Assembly: GCA_013396655.1 (NCBI GenBank)
Contig: WBMV01005981.1
Span: 1-64,000, forward strand
DNA from: Campylorhamphus procurvoides
Lineage: Eukaryota > Chordata > Aves > Passeriformes > Dendrocolaptidae
Length of the DNA: 64,000 bases
Direction: 5' to 3'
In this document: piece by piece, positions 13,557-26,709 of the stretch
Numbering within the stretch: the first letter of the stretch is position 1
Layout: every line of letters starts with the position of its first letter
Made by a program: the position numbers and the translations under genes
Notes under the pieces: generated by a model
What the model was told of the DNA's origin: nothing
The model's database searches: none
What the model saw: only the letters and a program-made list of their open reading frames with translations

Positions 13557-16373
13557 AGTAGACCCCTAGGAGTCTGAGACAGCTATTTGGACTGAGCTTT
13601 CGAAGAAGTGTGTCCAGGATTGCTCTCAGTCCCTCTTGCACATAAACTTTACCAGGCACCTCAGAGGATGCTGTCATTTCCACTTGCTGTCTATTCTGCA
13701 ATGAAATTCCAGGAAAAAAATAAAAAAGGCAGCTAGGGAAAACTGGTATGCTGGAGAAAAAGGTTTAGGCCTTCTGTAAAGTCTAAACAAATGGCAACAA
13801 GCCACTTGGGTTTTGTTTCCTCGAGAGATTTCAGACTGCTCTGAATACAGTAAACAATAGCTGCCGCTTGGGAAGGCAGACATATTTTTCTTTTCTCTTG
13901 AGAAATTGTAGCTGTTATTCTCTGGTGGACAAAAAGTTTCTTAAAGCAAGCAATTTGATTGCTCTTTGGAAAGACATGGGATGGGGATAGACATTACAGA
14001 GAGGCACTACAACTGTTGTAATATCCTAAATATTTCTGGAGTTCATACCATAATCATACTTTTTTTGCTAGGTTGTCAAACAATTGGCTGTAGGAAAACA
14101 TTTCACTATCCAATCTCTGAATTTTTGGGCCCCCATGAACACTACAGAACAGTGGTTTGGCTCTGGCTGCTGGCTAATCTGCCACCTGTCAGAAAGCCCT
14201 TGCCTTTTGGTGCAAATTCCTGGTTGACCCAGGCAACCAGCAATGTTGAGTGCTGCAGGGAGAACTCTGCATCTCAGTTCCCCCACAGGAATGTCTGGGG
14301 CTGTTCCTCAGAAAACATTCTCCTCTAACCCTGCAGGCAGATGAGGAAGCAGGGAATGTGATCCTGATGGCCAGCATACCCTTAAGAAATGTTCATCTGC
14401 AGGTCTGGCTGTATTTGTTTGCTACTTAGATCAGTCTGTGACATGAAAGCCTTCCTGGTAATGGTGGATTTCATTTACCCTTTCCTTCTCTAGACTCCTC
14501 TCAGCCTGTCTCAGCATGCCACTCTACCAGGGGACTCAGCACCTTCATCAACAATTTTTCTTCTTATGCTGTTTCTTGTCTTTTCTTCTTTTTGTCTCTT
14601 CCAGACAAAGGTGAGACTGCTATTCAGGGAGGCATAAAGAAATAGCATCTATTTAATTTCCCTTTCTTGAGAAAGTGCATGTTACTGATGCTATGCTTAG
14701 AAGGCAAGAAATGTAGGCAGCCTGTCACTTTGACTATCATGAACAGTGTTTGCATGTCTGTAGACAGCAGTAAGAGATGATTTTTCAAACCCCCTCATAC
14801 TAAGATCATGGCCAAAGGCAGTATGAGGATTTTCTGACTATTTCAGTGAACTTTGAATCCGAGAGATGGAACACATGCCCATACCTACACCATAAAACAG
14901 CAATGTCTATCCCTATGTTATTGTTGGATTCTCCCAACATCCCTCAGGTGACCAATAAAGAGATCTTGCCTTCCCGACAGCTGCACAACACACCTTTCCA
15001 AAAGTTCTCTTCCTCAGCAGGTACTTCCAGGCCTGGTTATTTTGTCTTTGGGTTTCTAATTTCACTTCCCAGCTACCCAGTACATTACCTTGCGGTGGTC
15101 CCTGAGATGGGTTCACCAGTTTTTCATCACAGTCACTCACTTTCATACAGTCAATCCTTCCCCCTAACCAGACAGTCATTTTGAGATATAGGAACGTTTG
15201 AACCCAAACTTTAGGAGCAAGCCCTGCCAAAAATTCTTCTTAAGATAAACATGACCGCCCCTCAATTCTGCTAACAGCTGTTACAAGAGAACAGAGTTCC
15301 TCATGCAGGGTGAGACGACAAGCTTGCGTTTTAACTCTGCTGGGAGTATGATGGAAATAGGGGCTTTGATACATCATGGAGGATTTGTAAAACAGAAAGT
15401 TTAGGGATTTTTCAGCTGCAAACTAATGTGTAAAGTGATAGTTTACAAGCTCTCAAGAGCTGACTGTATAGAACATTTCTCTGAAAGAACATATAAAAAA
15501 GTATCATATTTATATCATGAAGTTACAACGTGGGCAGCAATTTATCAGGCACCTTCCTCTGTCATTTCATGCACAATTCTTTCCAGTCTCTGCTACATGG
15601 TATATTTACAATCCCTTTCTATCCAAAGCAGTGGTAAGACATGCTTCAAAACAGTACATTTTTGTGAGGCTTTGTGTGACCTTTTCGTTCTGTTGGCCTT
15701 CCCAGAATAGGATGATGAATACAGTCTAGCTTGTTTGAATGTTGCAAGTGGTCAACAATATTTTTGTGGCATGTGGTGACTACAAAGCCTACTCTAAAAT
15801 ACATGGAAGATGTTGATATGAGGAGTCACAGTGTTGGTAAAACTGGACAGCTGTAGCTCTGAAAAAGTCATCTGCAAAGCCACAGGAGGGGGGGAAAAAA
15901 AGCACATCAAATCCAGTTAAAAGCTTTCTGAGACTGGCTTGACACCCCTTCCTGCAAGAGTAGATGGATACAAATATTCTAAATTTTTGACCTGACTCCT
16001 GGACTGTCAACCTGGACATGAAGCACCTGAGGAAAATGCTGGGGGTGTGGAAATGGGGAGGACTGCCACAATTCCCTGTCCAGTGACCTTCGGAACCAGC
16101 ATGTGAAGGCCACTCCACAGTGCTCATGGTCCAGAAGACTCTGAGCTAGGGACTGGCTTCTCGTGGTCACCAGCCCCCGCAGCTGCCTGTGCTCCCATAT
16201 GTTAATTGAAATAGATGCTACAACTGGCTGGGAAACATTGGAACACCACAGCTGTGTGGTCCTGGGTTTTAAGCAAGTGTTTTTATCCACATTCTTGTTC
16301 TCTCTTTCCCCTCTGTGCCTTCTTTCAAGATTTGGTTTTGTTTAACCATGAAATGAAAGGGGAATAATCTAGG
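13557..16373. other. Unique sequence, no gene seen
   Basis: No repeat family recognised. A minus-strand frame of 105 codons and a plus-strand frame of 112 codons overlap at 14.85-15.23 kb; they oppose each other and neither shows a domain or splice signals. An LTR or other old element cannot be excluded at 14.9-15.35 kb, but I see no defined ends. Confidence 0.55.
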
Positions 16374-16532
16374 TAAAAACAAACATACAACCAAACAAAA
16401 AAAACTACAACAAAAGAAAAACAACCAACCAAACAAAAAAACATAACCAAACATCAACTAAACCCCCCTCAAAAAAACCCCAAAAAACAAAAAAACAACC
16501 AACCAACCAAAAACAATCCCACACAACAAAGA
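16374..16532. repeat. A/C-rich low-complexity tract, about 160 bp
   Basis: Degenerate CAAA, CCAA and CCAACC units with short C runs (CCCCCC near 16,464). On the minus strand it is T/G-rich with several G runs of 4-6. Minus-strand frames here translate to Phe, Trp, Val and Gly-rich strings, an artefact of the tract. Confidence 0.85.
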
Positions 16533-18099
16533 ACCCCCTCCCCATTCCATCTTCAGACACTTCAGCTGCAAAACAGAATGTGTTTTTTCTGTTCAAAGTC
16601 ACAGACTGTCCCCAGCTTGCTAAAATGCTAGGCTAGTGCACATGAAACCTTCAGTATGCCTTTGAACTGCCCTATGGCTTGAGAAAGTCAGAACTGGTCT
16701 GCCTATTTTCCCCCAGGAACCCCCCAAATTTGCTGCCAGTGCCACCGATGCCGTTGCGAGCCTCAACATCGCCCCTTTGTGGCTGGAGCTGACCTGCACG
16801 TGTCTGGGCCAGCGGCTCCACCAGCTGCTGCCTTGCACACTGAAACTGAAAAGCACTGGTGTGTTTACAGAAAGAGGTGGGGTCCCCCTGCCATCCTGCC
16901 CTCTCCCATTAAATTCCAGTCCGAGCAGATCAGCCTAAGCAGTCAGTGTGTCCTCCTCCAAAACAGACTTCACCTGCATCACCCTGCATCCAGGGCATAG
17001 TCCTGAGTTCCAGCTGGTCACACAACTCTTTTAAGAAATTTTATCAGCTTTGTTTTGTTCTCTGAAAATCAAGGGTCTGCTTATGTGTGCAACTACTTTC
17101 TCTTACAGGCAACATGGTACAGCAGACTCAGTGCACATGTGCATGGGACTTGGGTAGAGTCAGTGACAGAGCAGAACAAAAGTGCTGTAGCACACCTTTG
17201 CACCTCCTCACATTCCTGACAGGACCATGCTATACACTAGACCACCTACAGAATTGCTCTATTCTGGTTTTTGCAGCAGGTAAGAATAATCAATGCACAG
17301 CCACCTTCCAGTCCCACTGCAACCATCACCCAATCTCTACCTGAAGACTACTAGAGGTATGGACAAGAGCCATTTTTCCCACACATTCCTGCCTAGGATC
17401 CTTCATCGATCCACATGTGAATCACCATGAACATCACCAGCCACTGCCAGGGTGGTAGAAACACAGAACATTCAATCACTTGTTTGGGATTTCCTTTCTC
17501 CCTTGAAACTCAAAACACTTTGACATGACTGGTATAACCATATGTGGCCCGTCTCCAAGATTCTTGCATAGCCCAGACCATCCCTTTTTAACTTAATGAC
17601 AGGACTAATACCTGAGCAAACCTGCAAGGCATTAGTCTTGCTCACCTAGGTAGGAACACCCCTTGCTCTTCAGTGAGGATGTATCTTATGATGTCTCTTC
17701 TCTATGCAGCAAGCTTTTTGTTATCATGGTTACTTTTCCAAACCTTCCTTCCCCACAACCCAGCCCCTAAGAAGCTCATGGCTTTTTATCAGAATCAGTC
17801 AGTGCAAACTGCTGGATGACACAAACCAGACAGCCTGCATCCGCTGCAGACTGGGACAAAAGATGGAAGCAAAAGATAGTAACGAAGCACAGCTGCCCGA
17901 TAAGCGTGTTTAAATTTTGCAGAGATTAGCTGTGAGAACAGGAAGGAGTTCTTTCTCTCCCTTCTGTTTGTTTAGCTTTCTTTAATTGTTTATTTTTAGG
18001 ATGAAAAACATGCCCATGTGGACTTATCAAGAAAGTTAAAACAAGGCAAAGGGAGAAATTTGCCTCATTAGAAACATGAAAGCCCCATCACAGCCAAAA
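16533..18099. other. Unique sequence, no gene seen
   Basis: A moderately GC-rich patch at 16,740-16,850 includes a few CpGs but no exon structure I can defend. The remainder is ordinary AT-rich sequence. Confidence 0.55.
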
Positions 18100-18127
18100 G
18101 TAAACAGGACTTTCCATTTTCCATAGC
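18100..18127 (+). promoter_or_regulatory. FOX-like and NF-kappaB-like motifs beside the CpG block
   Basis: GTAAACA (18,100-18,106), the forkhead core, is followed immediately by GGACTTTCC (18,107-18,115), which matches nine of ten bases of the kappaB site. They abut the CpG-rich block that starts at 18,128. Single motif matches of this length occur by chance, so the call rests on position next to the CpG block. Confidence 0.25.
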
Positions 18128-18360
18128 CACGTAAGCTGGCGCAGGGCTGCTCGGCTCCTGGCTGTCCTCATCAGCGCCGACTCAGTCCCTGGGTCCGCCT
18201 GGCTCCCCTGGCTCCACGACAGGGCGCGGGAGGGAGCAGGGCTGCACAGGCGCCTCCTCACTCCCAGACAGGATGGATATGGCTGAGCCGGCGTGTTTCA
18301 CAGCTCCTCTCACACAGCAAAACCCTCCTGTTATTTATCTGGGCCGTCGGAGAGTGTGCT
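18128..18360 (+). promoter_or_regulatory. Small CpG-rich block with candidate first exon
   Basis: About 170 bp (18,128-18,297) contain roughly twelve CpGs and about two-thirds G+C, standing out from a CpG-poor background. At 18,273 there is an ATG in a favourable context (A at -3 within ACAGGATGG). The frame stays open for 29 codons beginning MDMAEPACFT, up to a consensus splice donor at 18,360/18,361 (intron beginning GTAAGTACAG). CpG block, start codon and donor in this order are the pattern of a first exon on the plus strand. I do not recognise the peptide, and no matching second exon was identified. It could equally be a CpG-rich enhancer, an alternative promoter of a gene lying outside the window, or a non-coding RNA start. 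Confidence 0.3.
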
Positions 18361-19500
18361 GTAAGTACAGGCTATTCAGCTGCAAGACTTTCCTAAAGTC
18401 TGCAAGTCAGTGTCTGTGCCTGGCTTCTGCAGATGTAAAAACAAGCTCTGGAAAATAAGGGAGTTTTGTAAGGGGATCGAGCAAACAAAACACATTTGAA
18501 AGAAGTGTTGCAGTTTGAGGGACTGACACTGCTGTTGCAGGATGAAATGGAAGTTTTCCTGATGTGCTTCACTGTGGAGAAATCTAAGTTGCCACTGGCA
18601 GCTAAACTGCCATCACAAAATATAGTGTTTCATTGTCCTTCTTCCCCTGTCTGCCCTAAATCTGAACCAGCCTCACTCATTTCCCACACCTGCAAACCTG
18701 CAGTCCAGTCTGTGGATCCCCTCTGGTGTGAAAGCTGCAGGATGAGATCAGTGGCATATAACATCTCACTTCTCCCTCCCTTCTCACTGGCAGCACACAC
18801 AGCGAGTCCAACACATTTATACAAAGATGTGACCAGAAACCCTATCTGAGCTTCCTGTTTTCACTTGGTAATGACACGAATGAAGGAAGAGGCCACAGGG
18901 TCATCTGTCTTCTGAGTAACTCATGACACTCCAGAGAAGCAAAGCTGTGGTGAAGCTGGGTTTCCTATGGCTGTGAGTCCCTGGGGTGCTGCCAGGCATC
19001 CAGAGCTGTGACACTGTATGTCATGACCCTTCACTGGCACCACTGGAGCTTGGGCACTCGTCACAGTGTGTGAAAAGATTTTTTTGGTCCAGTTCTGTAG
19101 GACTAGTCCTTCACTGGTCACAAGAGACAGACAAAATGAGACTAGGAGGGTAGTTCTGTGATGTTCTCGTCTCACCTTACCTTTAAAATAGTAGTAGCAT
19201 GAAATGGAGAACAAAACAGAGCTATTGAGGTCAGGTATGCTCTCTCAATAGTCATCTTTACTGGTAGAGAAGAAGTTTTGCTGTTTTCCAGATTGTATAA
19301 AGAGACTTCTACGCTAATATGTGGAGAAAGTACAACTGATAGAAACAATGTGCTTCTCATGCTGTAAACAATGTAGTTTGTTCACATGAGCCATCCTTTT
19401 GGATAGCTACACAGACTGGTTTGCAAGACTTAAAGTGCAGATGTACAGAAACCAGCTGTACTCATAAAGCTTGTTAGTTGTGTTGAAGCCTGACAATCCC

Positions 19501-19600
19501 CATGACTCAGCTGAACACCGACCCGCCGCTGCCCCGTTGTCTCTCCCATTGTTGTCTCTGCAAGAATCGTTCATGAATATATTCATGACTTTTTAGATAA
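19501..19600. promoter_or_regulatory. Candidate enhancer: NF-E2/MAF, SOX, POU-like palindrome, GATA
   Basis: Within 100 bp: ATGACTCAGC (19,502-19,511), an AP-1/NF-E2/MAF-type site; an overlapping CAGCTG E-box (19,508-19,513); CATTGTT (19,547-19,553), the complement of the SOX core AACAATG; a perfect 18-bp palindrome TCATGAATATATTCATGA (19,571-19,588), which holds two inverted ATGAAT half-sites like POU dimer elements; and AGATAA (19,595-19,600), a GATA site. The words GTTGTCTCT occur twice in tandem at 19,536-19,559. It lies about 1.2 kb downstream of the CpG-rich block at 18.1 kb. Function is inference from motif density. Confidence 0.35.
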
Positions 19601-19625
19601 AATAAAAAGAGAAAAAAAAAGGAAA

Positions 19626-22600
19626 AAACAACGTCTAGAAGTTAATTAATATCTGTGAGAAGCCTGTAGTTGGCTACAGAAACCCCTTCAGCACAATATG
19701 AACTTATGTTAATCCCAGTGGCCACACAGCCACTATGCTATGCAGCTCAGGCTTCACCAGCCATGTCTCAGGGTGGGAATGCATGGGTTGTCCAAGTGGG
19801 AATGCATGGTGGGGCCAGTGGAGGTCTGGCTACTGCCAGCACACCCCCAGCTGTGCACAACTGCCTGGACACTGCAAGCACTGCAGAAATATAGCACAGT
19901 GTTTATCTGACTTTGATTGCAAGAGGGTCACGAGACAGATGATCTATTTCAATAGGTAAAGGAATTTAAGCCTTCTAGGTAATTATAACCAACAGTAAAA
20001 CACACTTTTGCCCTGAAAAGCCTCCTATCTAATTACACATATTACTCCAAAAGTATTATGAATTGTTATTACTGTCTGGGTTCATAAATGACAAGTATTT
20101 TAATAAGCACGCAAGGTACGTATCAAAGATTTAAAATGTCACAAGGAATTTTAGGTGCTTTGTAGGTGTCTTTTTTCTGTAAAATGTTTTTATGACAGCT
20201 CATGTAAGACAGAAATACAAGTACACTGGACACATAATCTGAAGGCCTGCAAATTCCCAGTGTGTAGTTTTCCATTTCTACATTAAAAAAGGTAAAACGA
20301 TGAATTGAATCCATACACTGTCGGTACTTGAGTGCTTTGCTGTAGTGGCTGCCTCAGAACCCAGAATATATCAATTCACTTGCATGAATTGACCTTCTTT
20401 TCTAGTAGCGGGGATGAGATAGAAGGAGCAGATTTGAGGTTCTGAAAGGTGAAGGATAGGCATTGATGCAGGAAAACAAAGCTTTAACCAAGAAAAGTAA
20501 CACTGAGTCCATGTGGCTTCTCCAAGACCTGGTTTATCACCTTTGTACAGTGTGTGCTTCCACTTAGGAGAAAGAGTAATAAAGCACTGATACTACCACA
20601 AGCCAGTGTGTGGCAAACAAATAATTGGATTGGCCAGATAATGAGGTACAATATCTAATAACTGCATTTTTTTTCACTGTTTTTAAATAGGTCACATCTT
20701 TCCTCTGACTCTGAATTGAATTTTCCTCTGTGCTGACTGCCAAGCATGTGACTCTTTATAGCTGTAAAAAAGAAAACACCAGCAGACCCTCGGGGTATAG
20801 AGATATTACAGCAGCCACGCAACACATTCCTGCATTCAGAAAAGCTTTAGTATTGGGTCAGGCAACAGCTACTAAGCAAGGACATACAATTTATTTTTGT
20901 TTCATGTTGTCAGAAGAAAATGTGGAACTTATAAGAAACACCTGTGGAAATGGAAAGCCATCTCAGAAAACAGGTTTTGTTTAGATGATAAAGAGATAAA
21001 ATCTGAAGGCATGTGTTACAATGGAAAATAATCTCAAACAGAATGTCTGTTTTGAAAAAAAAAAAAAGAAAAAATAGTGGTATGTTTCAGGTAATTGGTT
21101 TTCTGTGCAAGGAAAGGTCCTAGAGGATCATAAGGCAACATTGGTGCAATATGTAAAACTGTATGATCTGCATGGAAGTTGTTCATTCATTTTTCTTCAT
21201 GGAAACACGATACCATTTACATTTTATTTGCATCTTGTAAATATTTCCTTAGAACCCCAGCAGGGCACTGGAAAGCATAAAAACAGACATTACCAGCTGA
21301 ACATATGTAACCACAATTTTCTCTTTACTTACAGCTCAGCTCTGATTTAAAGATACCACATAGGAATTCTGTTTAGCTACATTAAACTTTTTTGAGAGAA
21401 GGTTTGTTAGATCATTTGTTTTACTCAGTGCCTACATACTTTCATGCCTTTGTCCCGCCTGATGTGAAAGAAGCATTTTTTTAAAGGAATGTTTCTTTTC
21501 ATAATCTGGAAAGGATGCAGTAGTTAAATACTGAGAAATGTTCAGTACAGTGTGGCTTGAATGGAAACACTGCCATGATTCTATGCTTATGTCGTGGCAT
21601 TAAATCAGTCAGAAGACAGAGGCAGACTGCCAGTGTGTGCAATGCCCAAAGGAGGACGCAGTTCCAGTAATAATTTTAGAGACTGTAAAGTGACTCTAAA
21701 ATGGAAATCTCAGCAGCAGCTCTAGGAGGGCTGAGCTGCACAAGATTCACAAGCGCATGCCCAGTTTTAAACACGCAAGTAACTCCAAAGTCAGTGAGAC
21801 CACCCACAGGCTTACAATCCTTTGAAGAAGTGAGTCCTTAATTGCTCAGTAACTGGTGCAAAAAAGACATCAGGTTTCCTTTGTATTATTTAATATTAAA
21901 AAGAGCTTTGCTAACTTAAAATACTGGAGGAACCCAACCCAACCCAAGCCAAATGTATAAAGTGAGGAGCCAAAGCAGCCATACAGAAGGGCTGCTTCTT
22001 GCTAAACTTCTCCCCTGTTTCAGCCCACTATGAGTTGTACCTCCAGTTATGGTCAACACTCAGCAACACTTTAGGCAGGACCACCAAGCTACAATTGCTT
22101 TACCCCTTTAAATGATGAACAATTGGCAAGTTTAGGAGGTTTGGGATTTACTTTCTTTGCAGACAAAGTCCTACTCAAGAACCAGTTGTAAAAAAATATT
22201 ATTTCTGTAGCAAATCTTTTTCAGACCTATTTGACATGCCAAGCTTCTTTGCCAGGGCATTTCTGATGCTTCACATACCCTATTACATGTGAAGCAAATG
22301 AACTTTAATAAGCTGATCCTCTTGCAGTGTACTAGGCAGGGAAGTGTTAATATCTTTGCTTTACAGAGACAACTGATCTGCAAGGGGTCAGAAACCTCGG
22401 CTGCAGAAAATCCGGAAAGCTAAGCTAACTTTATTGGAGCTGTGCTGATTTATACCAGCTGAACATATGGCCCCAGAAGATTAAGTAGTCTATGTGAGAA
22501 ATCTGTGGCACATCTGGGACACGTCAGGGCCAGATCACAACATCATCCTTCCTGCCCATAATGCTTGCAAACATCCCTCTACTACGCAGAAGCCTCTGCA

Positions 22601-25281
22601 AACTTTTTTGCTAACCTCTTGGCAAAGCAATAATGAAATTGTTTGAATGACTGGGCCCAGGGAAGGCTGGGGTTAGCTTATGCTGTTAACAAAATCACTT
22701 TCACTGCTTACTTTGTGCATGACACTATTTTATACAGATAAGCCAAAACTATATAAAATATTGGATTATTGTACTTGCAGTCATATTCCAAACAGAAACA
22801 CAGCAGAGGGAATTTTCAGTCCAACATGGGGGAAGAGTCTGTCAAAGTCTTACAAAATGGGATCTGTGTTTCCTTTTTGCCTCAGTCCTGTGCCACAATG
22901 GATATGAATAGCTGAGGACCAACACAGAAACGCAGAGGTGTTTCCCTGTGTATGCTTTTTTTATCATCAAGGGTTTTATGTCAGCTCCACACTGGCATAC
23001 ACGTATTTCCCTAACTATCTTTCGCCCAGGTAAGAGGGAACTTTTGGAAATAAAAAAGGTCTGAATAAAGTCACCTGTACTTTATTAGGCTATTAAAGCA
23101 TGACTACTTTGTAACTGGCGCAGCTATTGTACCCTCAGCAATATTTATTTAACTATTGCTCCGGGTCAGAAATAAAATGGAAAAAAAAAACAAACCCAAA
23201 ATAAAACACAAAACAATATCAAAACCCAAACAAATCAACTTTAAATCTTATCCAAATAACTTTCCAAAAATATATATACTGGGGCAAAGCCCTCACACTT
23301 TGTAGGGAAAAGAAAGGTGAAACTGTTCACACGCAGTCTCTGAATGATATTTGGGTCTGGAAAATGAATGAAAAATGTAATCAAACTACTCCAGACGTTA
23401 AAAAAACACAAAACTACGTCATCAGTTTTCAGAAAAATATGACAGACAACAAAATTTTTAGAGGATTAATAACATCTTATACTGTGAGCTACATTGTTCC
23501 TAAAATCCCAACTATCTATTTTAGAACAGTTTATTTTTAAACACTTTTTAAACTTCCTAAACTACTCAACAAAAAGGAGTAACCATTAAGTGGCCCTCCA
23601 ATAAGAAGGTAAATAATGGAGAAAAGTTTGCTTAGCATCCCTTTTCAGGCTGTTATTCAGCAACGACGCAACATCTGTAAGCAGTTTCTCAAGCACTCTG
23701 TATAACCCAGCACCGCCACCTGCTGTTTGGGAAGGATGATTCAATTTCCCTTGTCTTGCATATTAACTCTCCAGTACCATGCAAGCAAAGAGAAATCATC
23801 TGCTTCAAACATTCAAAGATGAGAAGGAGTACAAACAACAAACCAAACAAAAGAAAACAAACTCCCACCACCCACAGTAGTGTGTCGAAGAGGCAGTTCT
23901 GCCCATTAGAAGCACATTTGTGCTTTCCTCACAAATGGGATGAAGAATCTTAGCTGTTCACAACAGCTATAACAGCATGCTGCTTCTGCTCTCTTGGCTC
24001 GGGTTACCCACAAAATCTTTATAGACTCTGGCAGTGCATGTGAGTTGCCTCAAGTGTGCTACCTGGCTTCCCCCTGATCTTTCAGGTTACTAGAAAAATA
24101 GCTTATGTTGCCTGTTTTTTTGGCACTTCTGCCTATGTGGGCTGCTGAAACTTCCTTGCATTATGCTTTCATGGGGAAAGTCAATTGAATACTGGCCTCC
24201 TAGCCTTATAAACATGGAATAGAATAAGACCCAAAGCTTTTGCTTCAAAAAACCTGGTTAAGGAAGTCCCTCATTCCCTCCAATGTGAGGGATGGAAAGG
24301 AAAATCTGTGTCATTTCTTTTTATTTGTAATGGACCAAAAAGAAAGAAAATTGTAACTAAGGAGGCCCTAAGAAAGTCAAAAGAAGATATTCAATACCAC
24401 TGAATCCAAATCCGACACCATTATGTTGCTAGAAGTTGTGTCAGCTGCACCTGAGAGTTTGACCTGACTCTACACTGCAGGAACAACTGAATCATGACTG
24501 CTGGGAACAGCTGTGGGGGAGCCACACCCCATTCAGGCTGTTAGATGACAGTCCAAAAGCTACCTGGTTTTCCTTTTCCACCAGTTTTGCCTTTAAACAG
24601 ATAAAGCTCTAGCTTGGTCTATCCATGTATCTAACTCTTCCCAGGACCAATGCTCTGTCCTGTATCTTGTGCAGACATGCACAGAGAATGTTTAAAAGGG
24701 CTTGTCATTGATTAATGACAACTGATGCAATTCTTTACAGATAGTGAAATATCCCCCAGCTGCTAATCAGTATTGTCAATGAACTGTGATGTTGAGCATT
24801 TGCGTTTCTGTGGTACAAGGCCTGTGAAACTCAAGGGTCTGGCTGTCCATAATTTTCATTTAGCCCAAAGAGGAATGTGCTTCAGGGATTGTGTGTATTG
24901 TTTTTTGTTGGGATTTTTTGTTGTTGTTTCTTTCCCCACAAATGAGAAGTCTTTCATGCTTTAAGGCTGTTCTTTCTGCGTTGTCTGTTTCCATTCAGGT
25001 CCTAAATTGAGGTGATGAGATTTTACTTTATTTGCATGCCCAGTGCACACCTGGAAGTTGTAGAACTAAGCACTAAGCTCATTATCAGGTCAATGCAGGT
25101 TACATTTTTCCCCTCTCCTGGTCTGCAATCCTAGAGCTGTTGCACGAAGCAAAGCACAGCCTGATTACCTCAGATCATCCAGATCATGGTAGAGTGTCAG
25201 TTTGCAATTTCTGCCTTCCCTAATTCCCCTGCACTTTCAAACTATTAAAAGAGCTGATGGCAATTTTAAAAGTAGAGGGGC
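19626..25281. other. Unique sequence, no gene seen
   Basis: Contains small simple repeats only: (CCCAA)n-like at 21,932-21,955 and an A-rich tract at 23,177-23,235. No transposable element or exon recognised. Confidence 0.55.
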
Positions 25282-25318
25282 TGTTTGGTTTGTTTGGGGT
25301 TTTTGTTTGTTTGTTGAA
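25282..25318. repeat. T/G-rich low-complexity tract
   Basis: TTTGG and TTTG units with one GGGG run, the same type as the complement of the tracts at 2.3 and 16.4 kb. Confidence 0.8.
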
Positions 25319-26709
25319 TTGATTTATTGATTTTTTTCTTCTCTGTGAAATTGAAGAAATGTTTCGTCTGTATCAACAGAGCTGAAGGTACTTCAGCTTG
25401 GAGTTGGACCAGCAGGGTGGCTCCAGTGGTGGGGTAGAAAGCACACAGGAGACTGCCTGTCCCAAAACTGTGGAGGAAACCTAGGCAAGGTAGAGAAGTA
25501 AATATCAGACACATGGGTTGGAGTCCTATTTTCAGCTTTTTGTCTATACCTATTTCTGCAGCGGAGATGCACTGTGAATGTAGTTTGACCCAATAGCCAT
25601 TGGAGTTGGGTGGGGAAGGCTTTATATCCAGCTTATAGCTGAGATCAAACAAGGATTGCTTTCCTTAAACACTGATTCACAAACACCTTAGCCAAAGTTC
25701 ACCTTCACTAACTCCAGGGACTTCTAGAAAGTAATCAGTTTTTAAGTACTAATCTCTTTCTGCTGGCTGGAAAAGAGCTAAAGGGAATTGTTTTAAACAT
25801 AGGTGCTCCTGCGCAGTGCTCCCATTCAAGTGCCCAGAGGCTGGAGGCTACATCACTACTGGCACCTTAAATTACTACAGGATCAGAGAGAACACATGTA
25901 TGTTGAAGTTGTTATGTGCGTAAAATTATTATGAAAATAATACCTAAAAATATATCTGAATTTTTATAAGCACTAAGTGAACACAGGAAATTCCCTTTTT
26001 GATATGTTCAGGATTTCTTAGAAAAACAGGTCATCTTTTAACGGGAAATATGTCAATTGTCAATTGCATAACATGGATGGTAAATATGATGGAGTTCTTC
26101 ACTGAACAATTAAAAGATCAAAGTATTTTTGCTTTGGTTACCTCAAGGAGTCTGCGGATAAAGATTTTTAAAAATGCTATTGCTAAATATTTTAAAAGAG
26201 ATCTAGTGTTCTCCTAGTTTTGTGCCCCTGTTTAAATATATTTGTTTAAACTGCTTATCATTGCATCAACAGAGGTCAAAAGCTAGCACCTATCCATTTT
26301 TTTAATACCTAAAGAAAATTCCGCTCTGATGTCTCTATGTGGTCTTCATCCTCATATTTTTAAGGAAAGAGAATTTTCTGGGAGCCTTAAGGGCCTCTAA
26401 GTGTACGTACCCCAGAACTATCTAAGGTTATCTGGTTATTCAGTAAACCATGCAAGAAGAAGATGACTCTCAACATTAGGACTTCCACAGAAAGAGTCCT
26501 GTAGCATAGATTGAAAATAAGTTTTGAAGAGAAAAGGATATTATAATGAGATAGCAAGTTGGTGATGAATTTCTGATGACTTTTTATGACTTAAATCTAA
26601 GGGAAATGGACCTTGCAGGCCCTTAAATGTTCCATATACTATGTGGAATATTCTTTTATTTCAGAGATCAATCTGAGACTTCCTAATTTCAGATATGCCT
26701 CTTGTCTCA
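25319..26709. other. Unique sequence, no gene seen
   Basis: Overlapping minus-strand frames of 128 and 66 codons at 25.27-25.65 kb partly translate the T/G tract; no domain is visible. Confidence 0.55.

Noticed and set aside
14846..15230. Opposed frames of 112 and 105 codons, possible old LTR
   Set aside because: Could not define ends, terminal TG/CA, target-site duplications or any viral motif.
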